Positions 7,239 to 15,090 are shown, counted from the first letter of the stretch. The stretch: 19,981 nt of DNA from Comamonadaceae bacterium (GCA_947464665.1 CANHXV010000014.1:1-19981), one strand, 5' to 3'. Program-made: numbers and translations. The notes: generated by a model not told the origin, from the sequence alone.

Positions 7239-8842
7239 GAAACCGGCTTGGCTCCTTGGTGCCAAACTTTGTACTTGTGCATCACAACAGAATAGGCCTC
7301 TGAAGTCTCAAAACTTGTCAGCCAATTTTGCAATGGTTGCCAAGCTTGCGCATCAAACCACTCACGGTCTGTTCTGGCGAATTGCCTCACAAAGGGTGCA
7401 ATGGCAGCGTCAACCCAACACCATGCAGGGCCCATCAAGTTCGCTGATTGGCTCAATTTTTCATTGAGCTGGCTTACGAACAAAGAACCTTGTTGTCTGT
7501 CCTCTAGTCCATCTGGTAGATTGTAGCGATTCGGGTATTTGTACCTATCCAAATGTCGTTTGAATTCACTGTCACATTGCAGCACAAGCGCTAAGGCATC
7601 TGAGTGCAAGTCAGTGCCCGCAGTTGACCAAGACTCTGGGTCATTTTGTTGCAAAGCCCAGTTGAGAATGTCCAGACTTTCCTCAAGCACCTGATCTTTC
7701 ATAACCAAGACTGGCACGGTCCCTTTCGGAGAGACAGCTAACATGCTTTCAGGTTTTTGCGACAAGGCAATTTCGCGAATTTCGCATCGAATGCCACTGG
7801 ACAAAAGCGCCAATCTGGCTCGCATGGCATAGGGACAGCGGCGGAATGAATACAAAATTGGTGCATCAATTGGCAACAAAGCAGCCACCCTTTCTTGACG
7901 TTGTGGCGTGCCAATGTGATTGATCTGGCGCGCCTTGGCAATTTCCCATTGTTTTTGTCTTTCTCGCGCACTGTCCTTTTGCACATTGCTGGTGTGTTCA
8001 TGACACCTAGGGCAACTGACTCCCACCTCAAACAACGGCGATTCTTTGGCGTTGGCAGGCAATGGCTCACGACAGCTGCGACACAGTTCATGTGGCCCTG
8101 GTGTTAGGCCGTGCCCCACAGACACACGCTCATCAAACACAAAGCACTCACCCTCCCACAAGCTTTTTTCTGGCGACACAATTTCTAGATATTTGAGGAT
8201 GCCACCCTGCAAATGATAGACGTCTTCAAACCCATGTTCCAGCATCAAGGCGGTTGATTTCTCGCATCGAATACCGCCAGTGCAGAACATGGCCACTCGG
8301 GGTTTTTGGCCATTTTTTTCTTCCAAGACTTTTGCTTGCTTTACCCATTTAGGCAGTTGCGAAAAGCTTTGAATCTGCGGGTCGACGGCGCCTTTGAACG
8401 TACCTATCTCGACCTCGTAGTCGTTGCGCGTATCAATCACCACAACATCAGGCGCAGAAATAAGATCGTTCCAGTCTTCTGGCTTGACATACTGACCCAC
8501 GCGCTGGGTCGGACTGATGCCATTCACGCCCAGTGTGACAATTTCTTTTTTGAGGCGAACTTTCATGCGGTGAAACGGCGCCTTGCTTGAAATGGATTCT
8601 TTGTGCTCTAAGTCAGCCAACTTGGGATCTTGTCGCAAGTAGGCCAGCACCGCACGCACATCTTCTGGCGTACCGGCAATTGTGCTGTTGATGCCTTCAC
8701 GCGCCAACAAGACCAAGCCCTTGACGTTGTGGGCTTCGCAAAATGCCAGCAAAGGAGCGCGCCGATCTGCATGGTCAGGCAAATCAACAAACTTATAAAA
8801 GGCCGCCGTCAAAAAAGTAGTTTCAGTTGGAGTCACTATCAT
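7220..8842 (-). CDS. trhO: Fusion of TrhO-type rhodanese (tRNA U34 hydroxylase) with a glutathione S-transferase-like domain
   Basis: A 540-residue, two-part protein. Residues 1 to about 285 are a TrhO (YceA, UPF0176) protein: an N-terminal ferredoxin-like domain (AREGIN near 48-52), then a rhodanese domain with the active-site loop CTGGIRCEK starting at C187, and a Cys-rich end with C254/C257 and C277/C280 that may bind zinc. TrhO makes 5-hydroxyuridine at tRNA position 34 with prephenate-derived help. A polar linker (about 286-325) leads to residues 326-540, a GST-like part. That part has a thioredoxin-fold start (LYSFRRCPYAMRARLALL, C336), the cis-Pro segment GTVPVL at 374-379, ESLDI at 388-392, and an all-helical C-terminal half. 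Standalone TrhO proteins are about 300-350 residues, so this is a genuine fusion in one uninterrupted frame. The role of the GST half is unknown. Confidence 0.87.
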   Translation of the reverse strand: MIVTPTETTFLTAAFYKFVDLPDHADRRAPLLAFCEAHNVKGLVLLAREGINSTIAGTPEDVRAVLAYLRQDPKLADLEHKESISSKAPFHRMKVRLKKEIVTLGVNGISPTQRVGQYVKPEDWNDLISAPDVVVIDTRNDYEVEIGTFKGAVDPQIQSFSQLPKWVKQAKVLEEKNGQKPRVAMFCTGGIRCEKSTALMLEHGFEDVYHLQGGILKYLEIVSPEKSLWEGECFVFDERVSVGHGLTPGPHELCRSCREPLPANAKESPLFEVGVSCPRCHEHTSNVQKDSARERQKQWEIAKARQINHIGTPQRQERVAALLPIDAPILYSFRRCPYAMRARLALLSSGIRCEIREIALSQKPESMLAVSPKGTVPVLVMKDQVLEESLDILNWALQQNDPESWSTAGTDLHSDALALVLQCDSEFKRHLDRYKYPNRYNLPDGLEDRQQGSLFVSQLNEKLSQSANLMGPAWCWVDAAIAPFVRQFARTDREWFDAQAWQPLQNWLTSFETSEAYSVVMHKYKVWHQGAKPVSYPAAP

Positions 8843-9016
8843 GCTTCTATTTTGCCTTGAGTCAGGAGGAAGGTGGAATGATCCAAGTCAGATACCCTCC
8901 TCAAACTTCTTTTTTTGAGATTTTTCACGCGAAAACTGGCTTACGTTATTCAAGGCGCAAACAAGATGGTTGGAGCGGTTTTGCTAACCCTTGCCAAAAA
9001 GGTGCTGCTTCGAGCT
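8843..9016. other. 174-base intergenic gap between the dioxygenase and trhO-GST genes
   Basis: Both flanking genes run on the minus strand. I see no GC-rich hairpin followed by a T run on that strand, so there is no convincing terminator for the housekeeping run. A purine-rich GGAGGAAGG at about 8866-8875 faces a CCTCCTC at about 8900-8906 and could form a hairpin upstream of trhO, but its significance is unclear. Short open frames here have no recognisable content. Confidence 0.4.
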
Positions 9017-9829
9017 TCAACCCCACACTTTGGGAAACAAGGCATCGTCCATCGTGGCACCGTCTGGTAAGCGATTTTCTAATTCGGGAAAAGGTGGCGA
9101 AGTGACCCAGCGACGAATTGCATGGCGAATATCGTCGCCAAGGTATCTGGCAGAAAAAACGCGCCTTCTGCTTTGAGGTCCGACACCGCCAGAAGCATGC
9201 AGGGAAAGCATCTGAAAAGCCACACAATCGCCCGGCTCTAGGGCCCATGCAAGCTGTTTGTATTCACTGGGGTTTTCATCTATTGATGGCAAGTCAGCCA
9301 AGCTTCCCTCGGGAAACCATTTGGCTTGCTGATCTCGAAAAGTTCGCGGCATGTACCAGGTGCCCAAATGCGATTGCGACACAAACCTGAGTGTGCTGGC
9401 CAAAGGGACTGAATCAACCGGAATCCAAAAACTCACGTTTTGGCGACCACTCACGTTGTAATAAGGTTGATCTTGGTGCCAAGGCGTTGCCTGTTGAGTC
9501 CCAGGTTCTTTGACCAACAAATGATCGTGATAAAGGCGCACAGTTTGCGACTGCATCAGTTGCGCCGCCAAATGCGGCAAGTTTGAATTGAACAAAATGC
9601 TTTGGTAATCTGGGTTGGTGGACCAAGTACAAAAATCTTCGACAAAGCGCCCAGGATCATCGGCCTGACTGGCCACTTGTACCAAATCACTTAAATGCGC
9701 CAGATTATGCTCAATGCCTTTTTCGAGTGTCTGAATTTCTTGCTCATTGAAAACACCGCGCAACACGACGGCTCCCAAGCTTTGATAACTTTCGATCGTT
9801 TCGGTTGGCAGTGAATGTGTTCGCGGCAT
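9017..9829 (-). CDS. PhyH-family Fe(II)/2-oxoglutarate dioxygenase
   Basis: A phytanoyl-CoA dioxygenase family protein of 270 residues from the chosen ATG (275 from a TTG at 9844). Such enzymes hydroxylate small molecules or lipids using 2-oxoglutarate and O2. Counting from the longer start, the iron triad is H123 and D125 (in PWHQDQPYY) and H216 (in SLHASG), with R227/R228 able to hold the 2-oxoglutarate carboxylate. FWIPVDSV and SQSHLGTW are the usual core strands. The TTG start would overlap the maf stop as TTGA; the ATG at 9829 leaves an 11-base gap. Neither has a clear ribosome binding site. It follows maf in the place where many relatives carry rng (ribonuclease G), so it looks like an accessory gene added to the run. 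Substrate unknown. Confidence 0.87.
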   Translation of the reverse strand: MPRTHSLPTETIESYQSLGAVVLRGVFNEQEIQTLEKGIEHNLAHLSDLVQVASQADDPGRFVEDFCTWSTNPDYQSILFNSNLPHLAAQLMQSQTVRLYHDHLLVKEPGTQQATPWHQDQPYYNVSGRQNVSFWIPVDSVPLASTLRFVSQSHLGTWYMPRTFRDQQAKWFPEGSLADLPSIDENPSEYKQLAWALEPGDCVAFQMLSLHASGGVGPQSRRRVFSARYLGDDIRHAIRRWVTSPPFPELENRLPDGATMDDALFPKVWG

Positions 9830-9840
9830 AGGGATTGAAC

Positions 9841-10431
9841 TCAAATGTTTTTCAACAACTCAGCCGTTTCAAAAAGTGGCAGGCCCATGATGCCAGTGTA
9901 AGAGCCCTGAATATCTGATATGAAAGCCGCAGCCATGCCTTGAATGCCATAGGCACCAGCTTTCCCAAAGGGCTCTCCTGTTGCGACATAGGCTTTGATC
10001 TCGGAGACCTTCATAGGCGCAAAAGTCACTTTAGAAACAGACACACCCAATGAACGCCGATGGCCCGATGCTACAGCCACCGCAGTTAACACTCGGTGCG
10101 ATTGGCCTGCTAAAATTTTTAAAATTCGCACAGCGTCTTGCGCGTTTTCCGGTTTGCCTAAGATCACTCGACCCAAGGCCACCGTGGTATCTGCGCATAA
10201 AACAGGAGCAGGTTCTAAGTTTCGCGTTTTCATGCGCTTGACGGCTGCTTCAAGTTTCAAATGCGTCACGCGCTTCACATAAGTCAAAGGGATTTCACCA
10301 GGTAGCACATGCTCTAGCGATTCCGCATCTTCGTCAGGTGTGGCCAACAACAACTCATACCGAACACCAATTTGTTCAAGCAATTGTCTGCGCCTAGGAC
10401 TTTGTGAGGCCAAATAAACGAAATCTTTCAT
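9841..10431 (-). CDS. maf: Maf-family nucleoside triphosphate pyrophosphatase (YhdE-like)
   Basis: A 196-residue housecleaning enzyme that hydrolyses dTTP, UTP and modified nucleotides to monophosphates. The N-terminus LASQSPRRRQLLEQ carries the SxRR signature. CADTTV holds the catalytic aspartate region, followed by GKPEN. GKAGAYGIQG and the terminal GSYTGIMGLPLFE are typical of the dTTP/UTP-type subgroup. The frame is open further upstream inside rlmH, but the family begins at the chosen Met, ten bases after the rlmH stop. The ribosome binding site is weak, which fits translation coupled to rlmH. Confidence 0.94.
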   Translation of the reverse strand: MKDFVYLASQSPRRRQLLEQIGVRYELLLATPDEDAESLEHVLPGEIPLTYVKRVTHLKLEAAVKRMKTRNLEPAPVLCADTTVALGRVILGKPENAQDAVRILKILAGQSHRVLTAVAVASGHRRSLGVSVSKVTFAPMKVSEIKAYVATGEPFGKAGAYGIQGMAAAFISDIQGSYTGIMGLPLFETAELLKNI

Positions 10432-10441
10432 TGCACAATTA

Positions 10442-10909
10442 TTATTCTCGGTGATAAGGGTGGTTGGCATTGATTGACCAAGCGCGGTACAACTGTTCAA
10501 TAAGTAAGACCCTGGCCATGGCATGTGGCAGCGTCAAGTCAGACAAGCGAATGCGCTCATGCGCTGCATCTCTAAAGGCTGGTTCTAAACCATCTGGCCC
10601 CCCAATAATCAGCGCCACATCATCACCACCCAATTGCCAATCTTTTAAGCGCTGCGCAAGCGCGGTGGTTCTCAGTGCAGTACCGCGCTCGTCTAGTACC
10701 ACTGTGCGAGCGCCACGAGGGATAACCGCCTCAATGCGTTGCCGCTCTGCAGCCACCAAGGTTTCATAGGTTTTAGAACTGCGAGGCTCGGTCTTCACCG
10801 CCCTGAGCTCGATTTTCAGCTCAGGGGGAAAGCGTTTGACGTAATCGTCCCACGCCGTTTGCGCCCAATCGGGGACTCGCTGCCCTACTGCCACAATTAG
10901 CAGCTTCAT
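10442..10909 (-). CDS. rlmH: 23S rRNA pseudouridine-1915 N3-methyltransferase
   Basis: A 155-residue SPOUT-class methyltransferase that methylates pseudouridine 1915 in helix 69 of 23S rRNA on assembled 70S ribosomes, using S-adenosylmethionine. GGPDG at 103-107 forms part of the cofactor-binding knot, LPHAMARVLLIEQLYRAW spans 127-144, and the C-terminal NHPYHRE (149-155) is the near-invariant end of the family. Length matches E. coli RlmH. It starts five bases after the rsfS stop, an association seen across bacteria and consistent with both acting on the large subunit. Confidence 0.97.
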   Translation of the reverse strand: MKLLIVAVGQRVPDWAQTAWDDYVKRFPPELKIELRAVKTEPRSSKTYETLVAAERQRIEAVIPRGARTVVLDERGTALRTTALAQRLKDWQLGGDDVALIIGGPDGLEPAFRDAAHERIRLSDLTLPHAMARVLLIEQLYRAWSINANHPYHRE

Positions 10910-10914
10910 GAATC

Positions 10915-11589
10915 TCAGGCCTTAGGCTTTGCCTTGGCAGATGACTTTGCTGCAGATTTGGCTGCAGGCTTAGCACTGGACTTGGTCGCAGGTTTGCTGC
11001 TTGATTTGGCAGGCGCTTTGCCCACTGATTTACCAGATGGCTTTCCTGCTGTTTTAGCAAGAGGTTTGGCGCTTTTTTGCGTCGGGGTTTTGCGAGTTGG
11101 CTTGAGCGCTTCAGAACCCATGGGGCCAACAGGTACAGCATCCCGCCGAGTCGGCGTGCGTCCAGCACTGACATTGGCCTTCTTCTTGGCAACAGGCTTG
11201 CGCACAGGTTCGGCAGGCTTGGGCGCACCCAGCTTCAATCGCACGGGCTTGTCGCCCCAAATTTCTTCCAGGTTGTAGTAAGAACGAATGGTGGGCTGCA
11301 TGACGTGCGCAACGACGCTGCCGCAATCGACAATGATCCACTCGCCGTTGTCTTCACCCTCAATGCGAGGTTTGGCATAGCCCGCTTCTTTCACCTTGTC
11401 GCGCACACTGGCTGCCAATGCTTTGGTTTGACGATTCGATGTACCTGAAGCAATGATGACACGCTCAAAAAGGGCAGACATCTCTTCTGTGTCGAATACC
11501 ACAATTTCTTGTGCTTTCACATCTTCCAAGGCATCCACAATGATGCGTTGGAGTTTTTGGGTGTCTTTTTTGGCAGAGGTTTCGTTCAT
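10915..11589 (-). CDS. rsfS: Ribosomal silencing factor RsfS with a long basic low-complexity tail
   Basis: RsfS binds ribosomal protein uL14 and blocks joining of the subunits when nutrients are short. Residues 1 to about 118 are the complete conserved domain: ALEDVKAQEIVVFD, the SGTSNRQTKALA block, GYAKPRIEGEDNGEWIIVDCGSV (about 70-92) and HVMQP...YYNLEEIWGD ending near 113. Typical proteins stop near there. Here another 100 or so residues follow, made almost only of Lys, Ala, Pro, Ser and Thr, resembling a histone H1-like tail. The frame stays open to the stop just before rlmH, so this is not a sequencing slip that merges two genes. The ATG overlaps the nadD stop as ATGA, so translation is probably coupled. 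Confidence 0.95.
   Translation of the reverse strand: MNETSAKKDTQKLQRIIVDALEDVKAQEIVVFDTEEMSALFERVIIASGTSNRQTKALAASVRDKVKEAGYAKPRIEGEDNGEWIIVDCGSVVAHVMQPTIRSYYNLEEIWGDKPVRLKLGAPKPAEPVRKPVAKKKANVSAGRTPTRRDAVPVGPMGSEALKPTRKTPTQKSAKPLAKTAGKPSGKSVGKAPAKSSSKPATKSSAKPAAKSAAKSSAKAKPKA
10918..11229 (-). repeat. Low-complexity coding repeat: Lys/Ala/Pro/Ser-rich RsfS tail
   Basis: This segment encodes residues 121-224 of RsfS. It is built from imperfect short units such as KPAxK, KSSAKPAA and GKxxGK, with few acidic residues beyond the first 40. The strand-opposed frames also look repetitive for this reason. Such DNA is prone to length change by slippage, so the tail length may differ between strains. 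Confidence 0.7.
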
Positions 11590-12182
11590 CGTGCAGGCTG
11601 GTAGAGGTGATGGCTTTGAATATACAGCGCAACGGTCGAGGAGACCAGCGCGTCAATGGGTTGCCCTTGGGCCACCCGTGCTCGAATTTCCGTTGCACTG
11701 TGAGGCAAATTGGGCAATTTCAAGGGCTGAGTGGGAATGTCATGGCTGGCAGCGACAGGTTCAAAAGATTCAGATGTCTGGCGCTCAGCGACGCAAATTA
11801 TAGCCCGCCGGGCTATTTCACCAATTTCTTGCCACGTTGCCAAGGCTTTGCCCTGATCTGCACCGATGAACAAGAAAAATTGCGCACCCGGAAACTGGTC
11901 TGCCAGCACTCTCAAGGTGTCGATGGTGTAGCTGGGGCCCTCTCGGCGCAATTCAATGTCATTCACGCGGGCCTTGCTCAAGTGGCTGAAAGCCAGTCTG
12001 GCCATCTCAAACCTGTGATCACCACTGCTTAAGTTCCTGGGTTTGTGCCATGCGTTGCCGGTGGGTATGACCTGCAACTCATCCAATTGAAATTGCGCAA
12101 TAGCCGCTTCTGCCATGGCCACATGGGCTTGGTGCGGCGGATCAAATGCGCCGCCCAAAATGCCAATACGTTGGAGGGTCAA
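11586..12182 (-). CDS. nadD: Nicotinate-nucleotide adenylyltransferase
   Basis: Transfers AMP from ATP to nicotinate mononucleotide to make deamido-NAD, a late step of NAD synthesis. The nucleotidyltransferase signature GGAFDPPHQAH lies near residues 10-20; the usual HxGH is HQAH here. GNAWHKP, PSYTIDTL and the C-terminal SATEIR (family form ISSTxIR) complete the set. I chose the TTG at 12182-12180 because an AAGGGA sits six bases upstream (12194-12189) and the TTG overlaps the hemF stop as TTGA; a TTG two codons earlier would touch the ribosome binding site. The protein is 198 residues, normal for NadD. Its stop overlaps the rsfS start. Confidence 0.95.
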   Translation of the reverse strand: MTLQRIGILGGAFDPPHQAHVAMAEAAIAQFQLDELQVIPTGNAWHKPRNLSSGDHRFEMARLAFSHLSKARVNDIELRREGPSYTIDTLRVLADQFPGAQFFLFIGADQGKALATWQEIGEIARRAIICVAERQTSESFEPVAASHDIPTQPLKLPNLPHSATEIRARVAQGQPIDALVSSTVALYIQSHHLYQPAR

Positions 12183-13096
12183 ACCCAATCCCTTGGTTTC
12201 AAAAATTGGCTGGCCAATTGAGCCTCTGCTGAATCGGGTGCATCCACCCTGTTGTAGGACCAGCTGACAAGCGATGGCATCGACAACAAAATCGATTCAG
12301 TGCGTCCGCCTGACTGCAAGCCGAAATGTGTACCTCTGTCCCAGACCAAGTTGAACTCTACATACCGGCCGCGGCGATAGAGTTGGAAGCCCCTTTCACG
12401 CTCACCATACGGTGTGTCTTTTCTGCGCATCACGAGGGGCATGTAGGCTTTTAAAAGCCCATTGCCTACGTCTTGCATCATGGCGAATCCTTTGTCAAAA
12501 CCCAGTTCTGAAAAGTCATCGTAAAAAATACCGCCCACGCCTCGCGCTTCGTTGCGGTGCTTCAAGAAGAAGTATTCGTCGCACCATTTTTTAAAACGAG
12601 GATGAAGGTCTGCACCGTAAGGCTGAACAGCTTCTTTGCAGGTTTGGTGGAAATGAACCGCATCTTCTTCGAAGCCGTAGTAAGGGGTCAGGTCCATACC
12701 GCCACCAAACCACGCCACCGAGTCTTTGCCCGCAGGCTTTGCCACAATCATTCGGACATTCATGTGAACAGTCGGTACGTAGGGGTTGCGCGGATGGAAA
12801 ACCAACGACATGCCCATGGCTTCAAAAGGTGCCCCCGCCAATTCTGGACGGTGCTGGGTGGCTGAAGGCGGCAGCTTCGGGCCGTTCACATGCGAAAAGC
12901 CACACCCTGCTCTTTCAAACACAGGGCCACCTTCCAAAATTTGCGTAATGCCATCGCCTTGAAGCATCTCGCCTTCTGGCTTTTTCCAAACATCAACCAC
13001 AAAAGCTGTGCCATCTAATTCATGCAAGGCAGTGGTAATGTCAGCTTGTAGCTGAATCAGGTATTGCCGAACGAGATGGGCTTGGCTAACTTGCAT
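12179..13096 (-). CDS. hemF: Oxygen-dependent coproporphyrinogen III oxidase
   Basis: Converts coproporphyrinogen III to protoporphyrinogen IX with O2 in haem synthesis; cytoplasmic, homodimeric. The 305-residue length is standard. Family landmarks are GCGFSHVNG (64-72), HPRNPYVPTVHMN (101-113), WFGGGMDLTPYY (129-140), GVGGIFYDDF (187-195) and GLQSGGRTESILLSMP (259-274). The enzyme choice implies aerobic growth. It begins 32 bases after the acyltransferase gene, with AGAAAGA upstream of the ATG, and overlaps nadD by a TTGA. Confidence 0.97.
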   Translation of the reverse strand: MQVSQAHLVRQYLIQLQADITTALHELDGTAFVVDVWKKPEGEMLQGDGITQILEGGPVFERAGCGFSHVNGPKLPPSATQHRPELAGAPFEAMGMSLVFHPRNPYVPTVHMNVRMIVAKPAGKDSVAWFGGGMDLTPYYGFEEDAVHFHQTCKEAVQPYGADLHPRFKKWCDEYFFLKHRNEARGVGGIFYDDFSELGFDKGFAMMQDVGNGLLKAYMPLVMRRKDTPYGERERGFQLYRRGRYVEFNLVWDRGTHFGLQSGGRTESILLSMPSLVSWSYNRVDAPDSAEAQLASQFLKPRDWV

Positions 13097-13128
13097 ACTG
13101 TGTCTTTCTAAAATCGTCTACCTGGCGA

Positions 13129-13788
13129 TTATTTGGAATTTTCTCTAGCAGGCAATGGCCGAATCGGGGCCACTTTGTCATTGTGAAAGCCTTCTACACC
13201 TTCGTACATTTTGCGGATGCGGGCGTAATCTAGCTCTACATCACCTGAAAGTTTCAAGAAGCCCTCAAACTTCAATTGTTTTTTTCGGTAATCGAGATGT
13301 ACCACGGCTAAAGGCAAATTGGCGCCTATGGCCAATTGGTAAAAACCACTTCGCCATCCCTCTGTTCGCTTTCGCGTCCCTTCAGGTGACAAGCCAATCC
13401 ACAAAAATTTTCCTGCGCGCTGGTGTTCAGCAAAAACCTCGACCATGGCACCGACAACGCCGCGAGGGGAAGACCGATCAATGGGTACTCCACCAATCCA
13501 GCGAAGCCAAGGGCCAAACAAAGGAATCTTTAATAAGGTGTCTTTGCACCAAAAAAATAAGGGCAACCCCATGGTCCATTTGCACAACATGGCCGTACAA
13601 AAATCCCAGTTGCTGGTATGCGGATAAACAATGGCCACACCTTGCAGTGTCGGTAGTCCCTGAAAGTCAACCCGCCAACCAATCAGCTTGAGGAGCCAAG
13701 CGGCCCAAATATAGCCCTTCATTTGAAGAGGATAGGGACCTGGAATCAACGCCGTTGCAGGTACATTTTGTTCTTCAAGAGTGTTCAC
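13129..13788 (-). CDS. PlsC-like lysophospholipid acyltransferase family protein
   Basis: A 219-residue acyltransferase of the PlsC/LPLAT family, which moves acyl chains onto glycerol-phosphate lipids or related acceptors at the inner membrane. The catalytic HX4D is H57-TSNW-D62. Acceptor-binding motifs are GGVPIDR (99-105) and SPEGTR (134-139). A hydrophobic stretch near 25-40 and another at 75-100 fit membrane association. The start is a GTG overlapping the purD stop (GTGA). The subgroup resembles short acyltransferases of unknown acceptor rather than the housekeeping PlsC, so the substrate should be left open. Confidence 0.88.
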   Translation of the reverse strand: MNTLEEQNVPATALIPGPYPLQMKGYIWAAWLLKLIGWRVDFQGLPTLQGVAIVYPHTSNWDFCTAMLCKWTMGLPLFFWCKDTLLKIPLFGPWLRWIGGVPIDRSSPRGVVGAMVEVFAEHQRAGKFLWIGLSPEGTRKRTEGWRSGFYQLAIGANLPLAVVHLDYRKKQLKFEGFLKLSGDVELDYARIRKMYEGVEGFHNDKVAPIRPLPARENSK

Positions 13789-15080
13789 GATTTGATTGCC
13801 CTAAAGCCAATATCTCTTCGGTATTGTTGTCCCTCAAAGTGAATGCCCTTGGCTATTTCGTAGGCTTTTTGTTGCGCTTGCTTCACTGAATCTGCCAGGA
13901 CTGTGACGCACAGAACACGGCCCCCTGAACTCAGCGTTTGGCCATCCTTGGCCGTCGTTCCAGCATGGAACACCATGGCGTCTTGGTCGTCTTTAGGCAA
14001 TCCTGTGATGACATCACCTTTGCGCGGGTTCATGGGATAACCAGCAGCAGCCATCACAACCCCCAGAGCTGTTCTTCTGTCCCACTCCAATTCAAATGCG
14101 GCCAATTTTTCGCTGGTGGCAGCCAACATGACTTCCACCAAATCGCTCTTCAAACGCATCATGATGGGTTGAGTTTCGGGGTCGCCCATGCGGCAATTGA
14201 ACTCCAATGTTTTGGGATGGCCTTTTTCATCAATCATGAGGCCTGCATACAAAAAGCCAGTGTAGGGAATGCCGTCTTTTTCCATGCCCTTGATGGTCGG
14301 CATGATGACTTCACGCATCGCTCGAGCGTGAACTTGTGCCGTGACCACGGGAGCGGGCGAGTAAGCGCCCATGCCACCCGTATTGGGGCCTTGATCATGG
14401 TCTAACAATCGCTTGTGATCTTGGCTGGTAGCGAGTGCCACCACGTTTTTGCCGTCGCACAAAACGATGAAACTGGCCTCTTCCCCTAGTAGAAATTCTT
14501 CAATGACCACGCGCGGTACAGTTGCGCCATCTGCGCCTGCGTTGTGAACCACACCCAAGCTGTTTTCTAACAACATGAAGTCAATGGCCTCATGCGCCTC
14601 AGGAGCTGTCATGGCCACCACAACGCCTTTGCCAGCCGCCAAGCCATCTGCCTTGACCACAATGGGGACACCCATTTTGTCAATGTAGGCATGCGCTAGA
14701 GCTGGGTCAGTGAAAGTTTCGTAAATGGCCGTTGGAATGCCATGGCGATGCATAAACGCTTTGGAAAATGCTTTTGAGCTTTCTAATTGAGCGGCTGCTT
14801 TCGTAGGCCCAAAAATTCGCATGCCATGTGCGCGAAATTCATCTACCACGCCAGCTGCCAATGGCGCCTCAGGCCCCACCACTGTGAGTTCAATTTTTTC
14901 TTGTTGCGCCCATTCGCGCAAAGCCTTCACATCAGTAATGGGCACATCAAATAAATTGGGGTCGCGAGCTGTGCCACCGTTGCCGGGGGCCACATAAACT
15001 TTCTGAATGCGCTTAGATTGCGACAACTTCCACGCCAAAGCGTGCTCTCTTCCACCACCACCTACTACCAATACTTTCAT
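13785..15080 (-). CDS. purD: Phosphoribosylamine--glycine ligase
   Basis: GAR synthetase, the second step of de novo purine synthesis: joins glycine to 5-phosphoribosylamine with ATP. The 431-residue length is typical. The N-terminus KVLVVGGGGREHALAWKL and VAPGNGGTA are diagnostic. The ATP-grasp core has KADGLAAGKGV, EEFLLGEEAS and a metal-binding EFNCRMGDPETQ block. It starts ten bases after yebC and overlaps the acyltransferase start by four bases. Confidence 0.98.
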   Translation of the reverse strand: MKVLVVGGGGREHALAWKLSQSKRIQKVYVAPGNGGTARDPNLFDVPITDVKALREWAQQEKIELTVVGPEAPLAAGVVDEFRAHGMRIFGPTKAAAQLESSKAFSKAFMHRHGIPTAIYETFTDPALAHAYIDKMGVPIVVKADGLAAGKGVVVAMTAPEAHEAIDFMLLENSLGVVHNAGADGATVPRVVIEEFLLGEEASFIVLCDGKNVVALATSQDHKRLLDHDQGPNTGGMGAYSPAPVVTAQVHARAMREVIMPTIKGMEKDGIPYTGFLYAGLMIDEKGHPKTLEFNCRMGDPETQPIMMRLKSDLVEVMLAATSEKLAAFELEWDRRTALGVVMAAAGYPMNPRKGDVITGLPKDDQDAMVFHAGTTAKDGQTLSSGGRVLCVTVLADSVKQAQQKAYEIAKGIHFEGQQYRRDIGFRAIKS

Positions 15081-15090
15081 CGATCAAGCC

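Noticed and set aside
8946..9016. Possible remnant of rng after the dioxygenase
   Set aside because: None of the frames in the gap resembles ribonuclease G; there is no pseudogene to support.
10821..11228. 135-codon minus-strand frame across the RsfS tail and rlmH start
   Set aside because: It is another frame of the low-complexity tail, so its Leu/Pro/Gln repeats follow from the Lys/Ala repeats; rsfS and rlmH explain the region fully.
13155..13691. 178-codon plus-strand frame opposite the acyltransferase
   Set aside because: Antisense shadow of a gene with clear HX4D and EGTR motifs; its translation has no coherent fold pattern.
13938..14405. 155-codon plus-strand frame inside purD
   Set aside because: Antisense to the ATP-grasp core of purD; His- and Ser-rich composition is what the reversed purD codons give.
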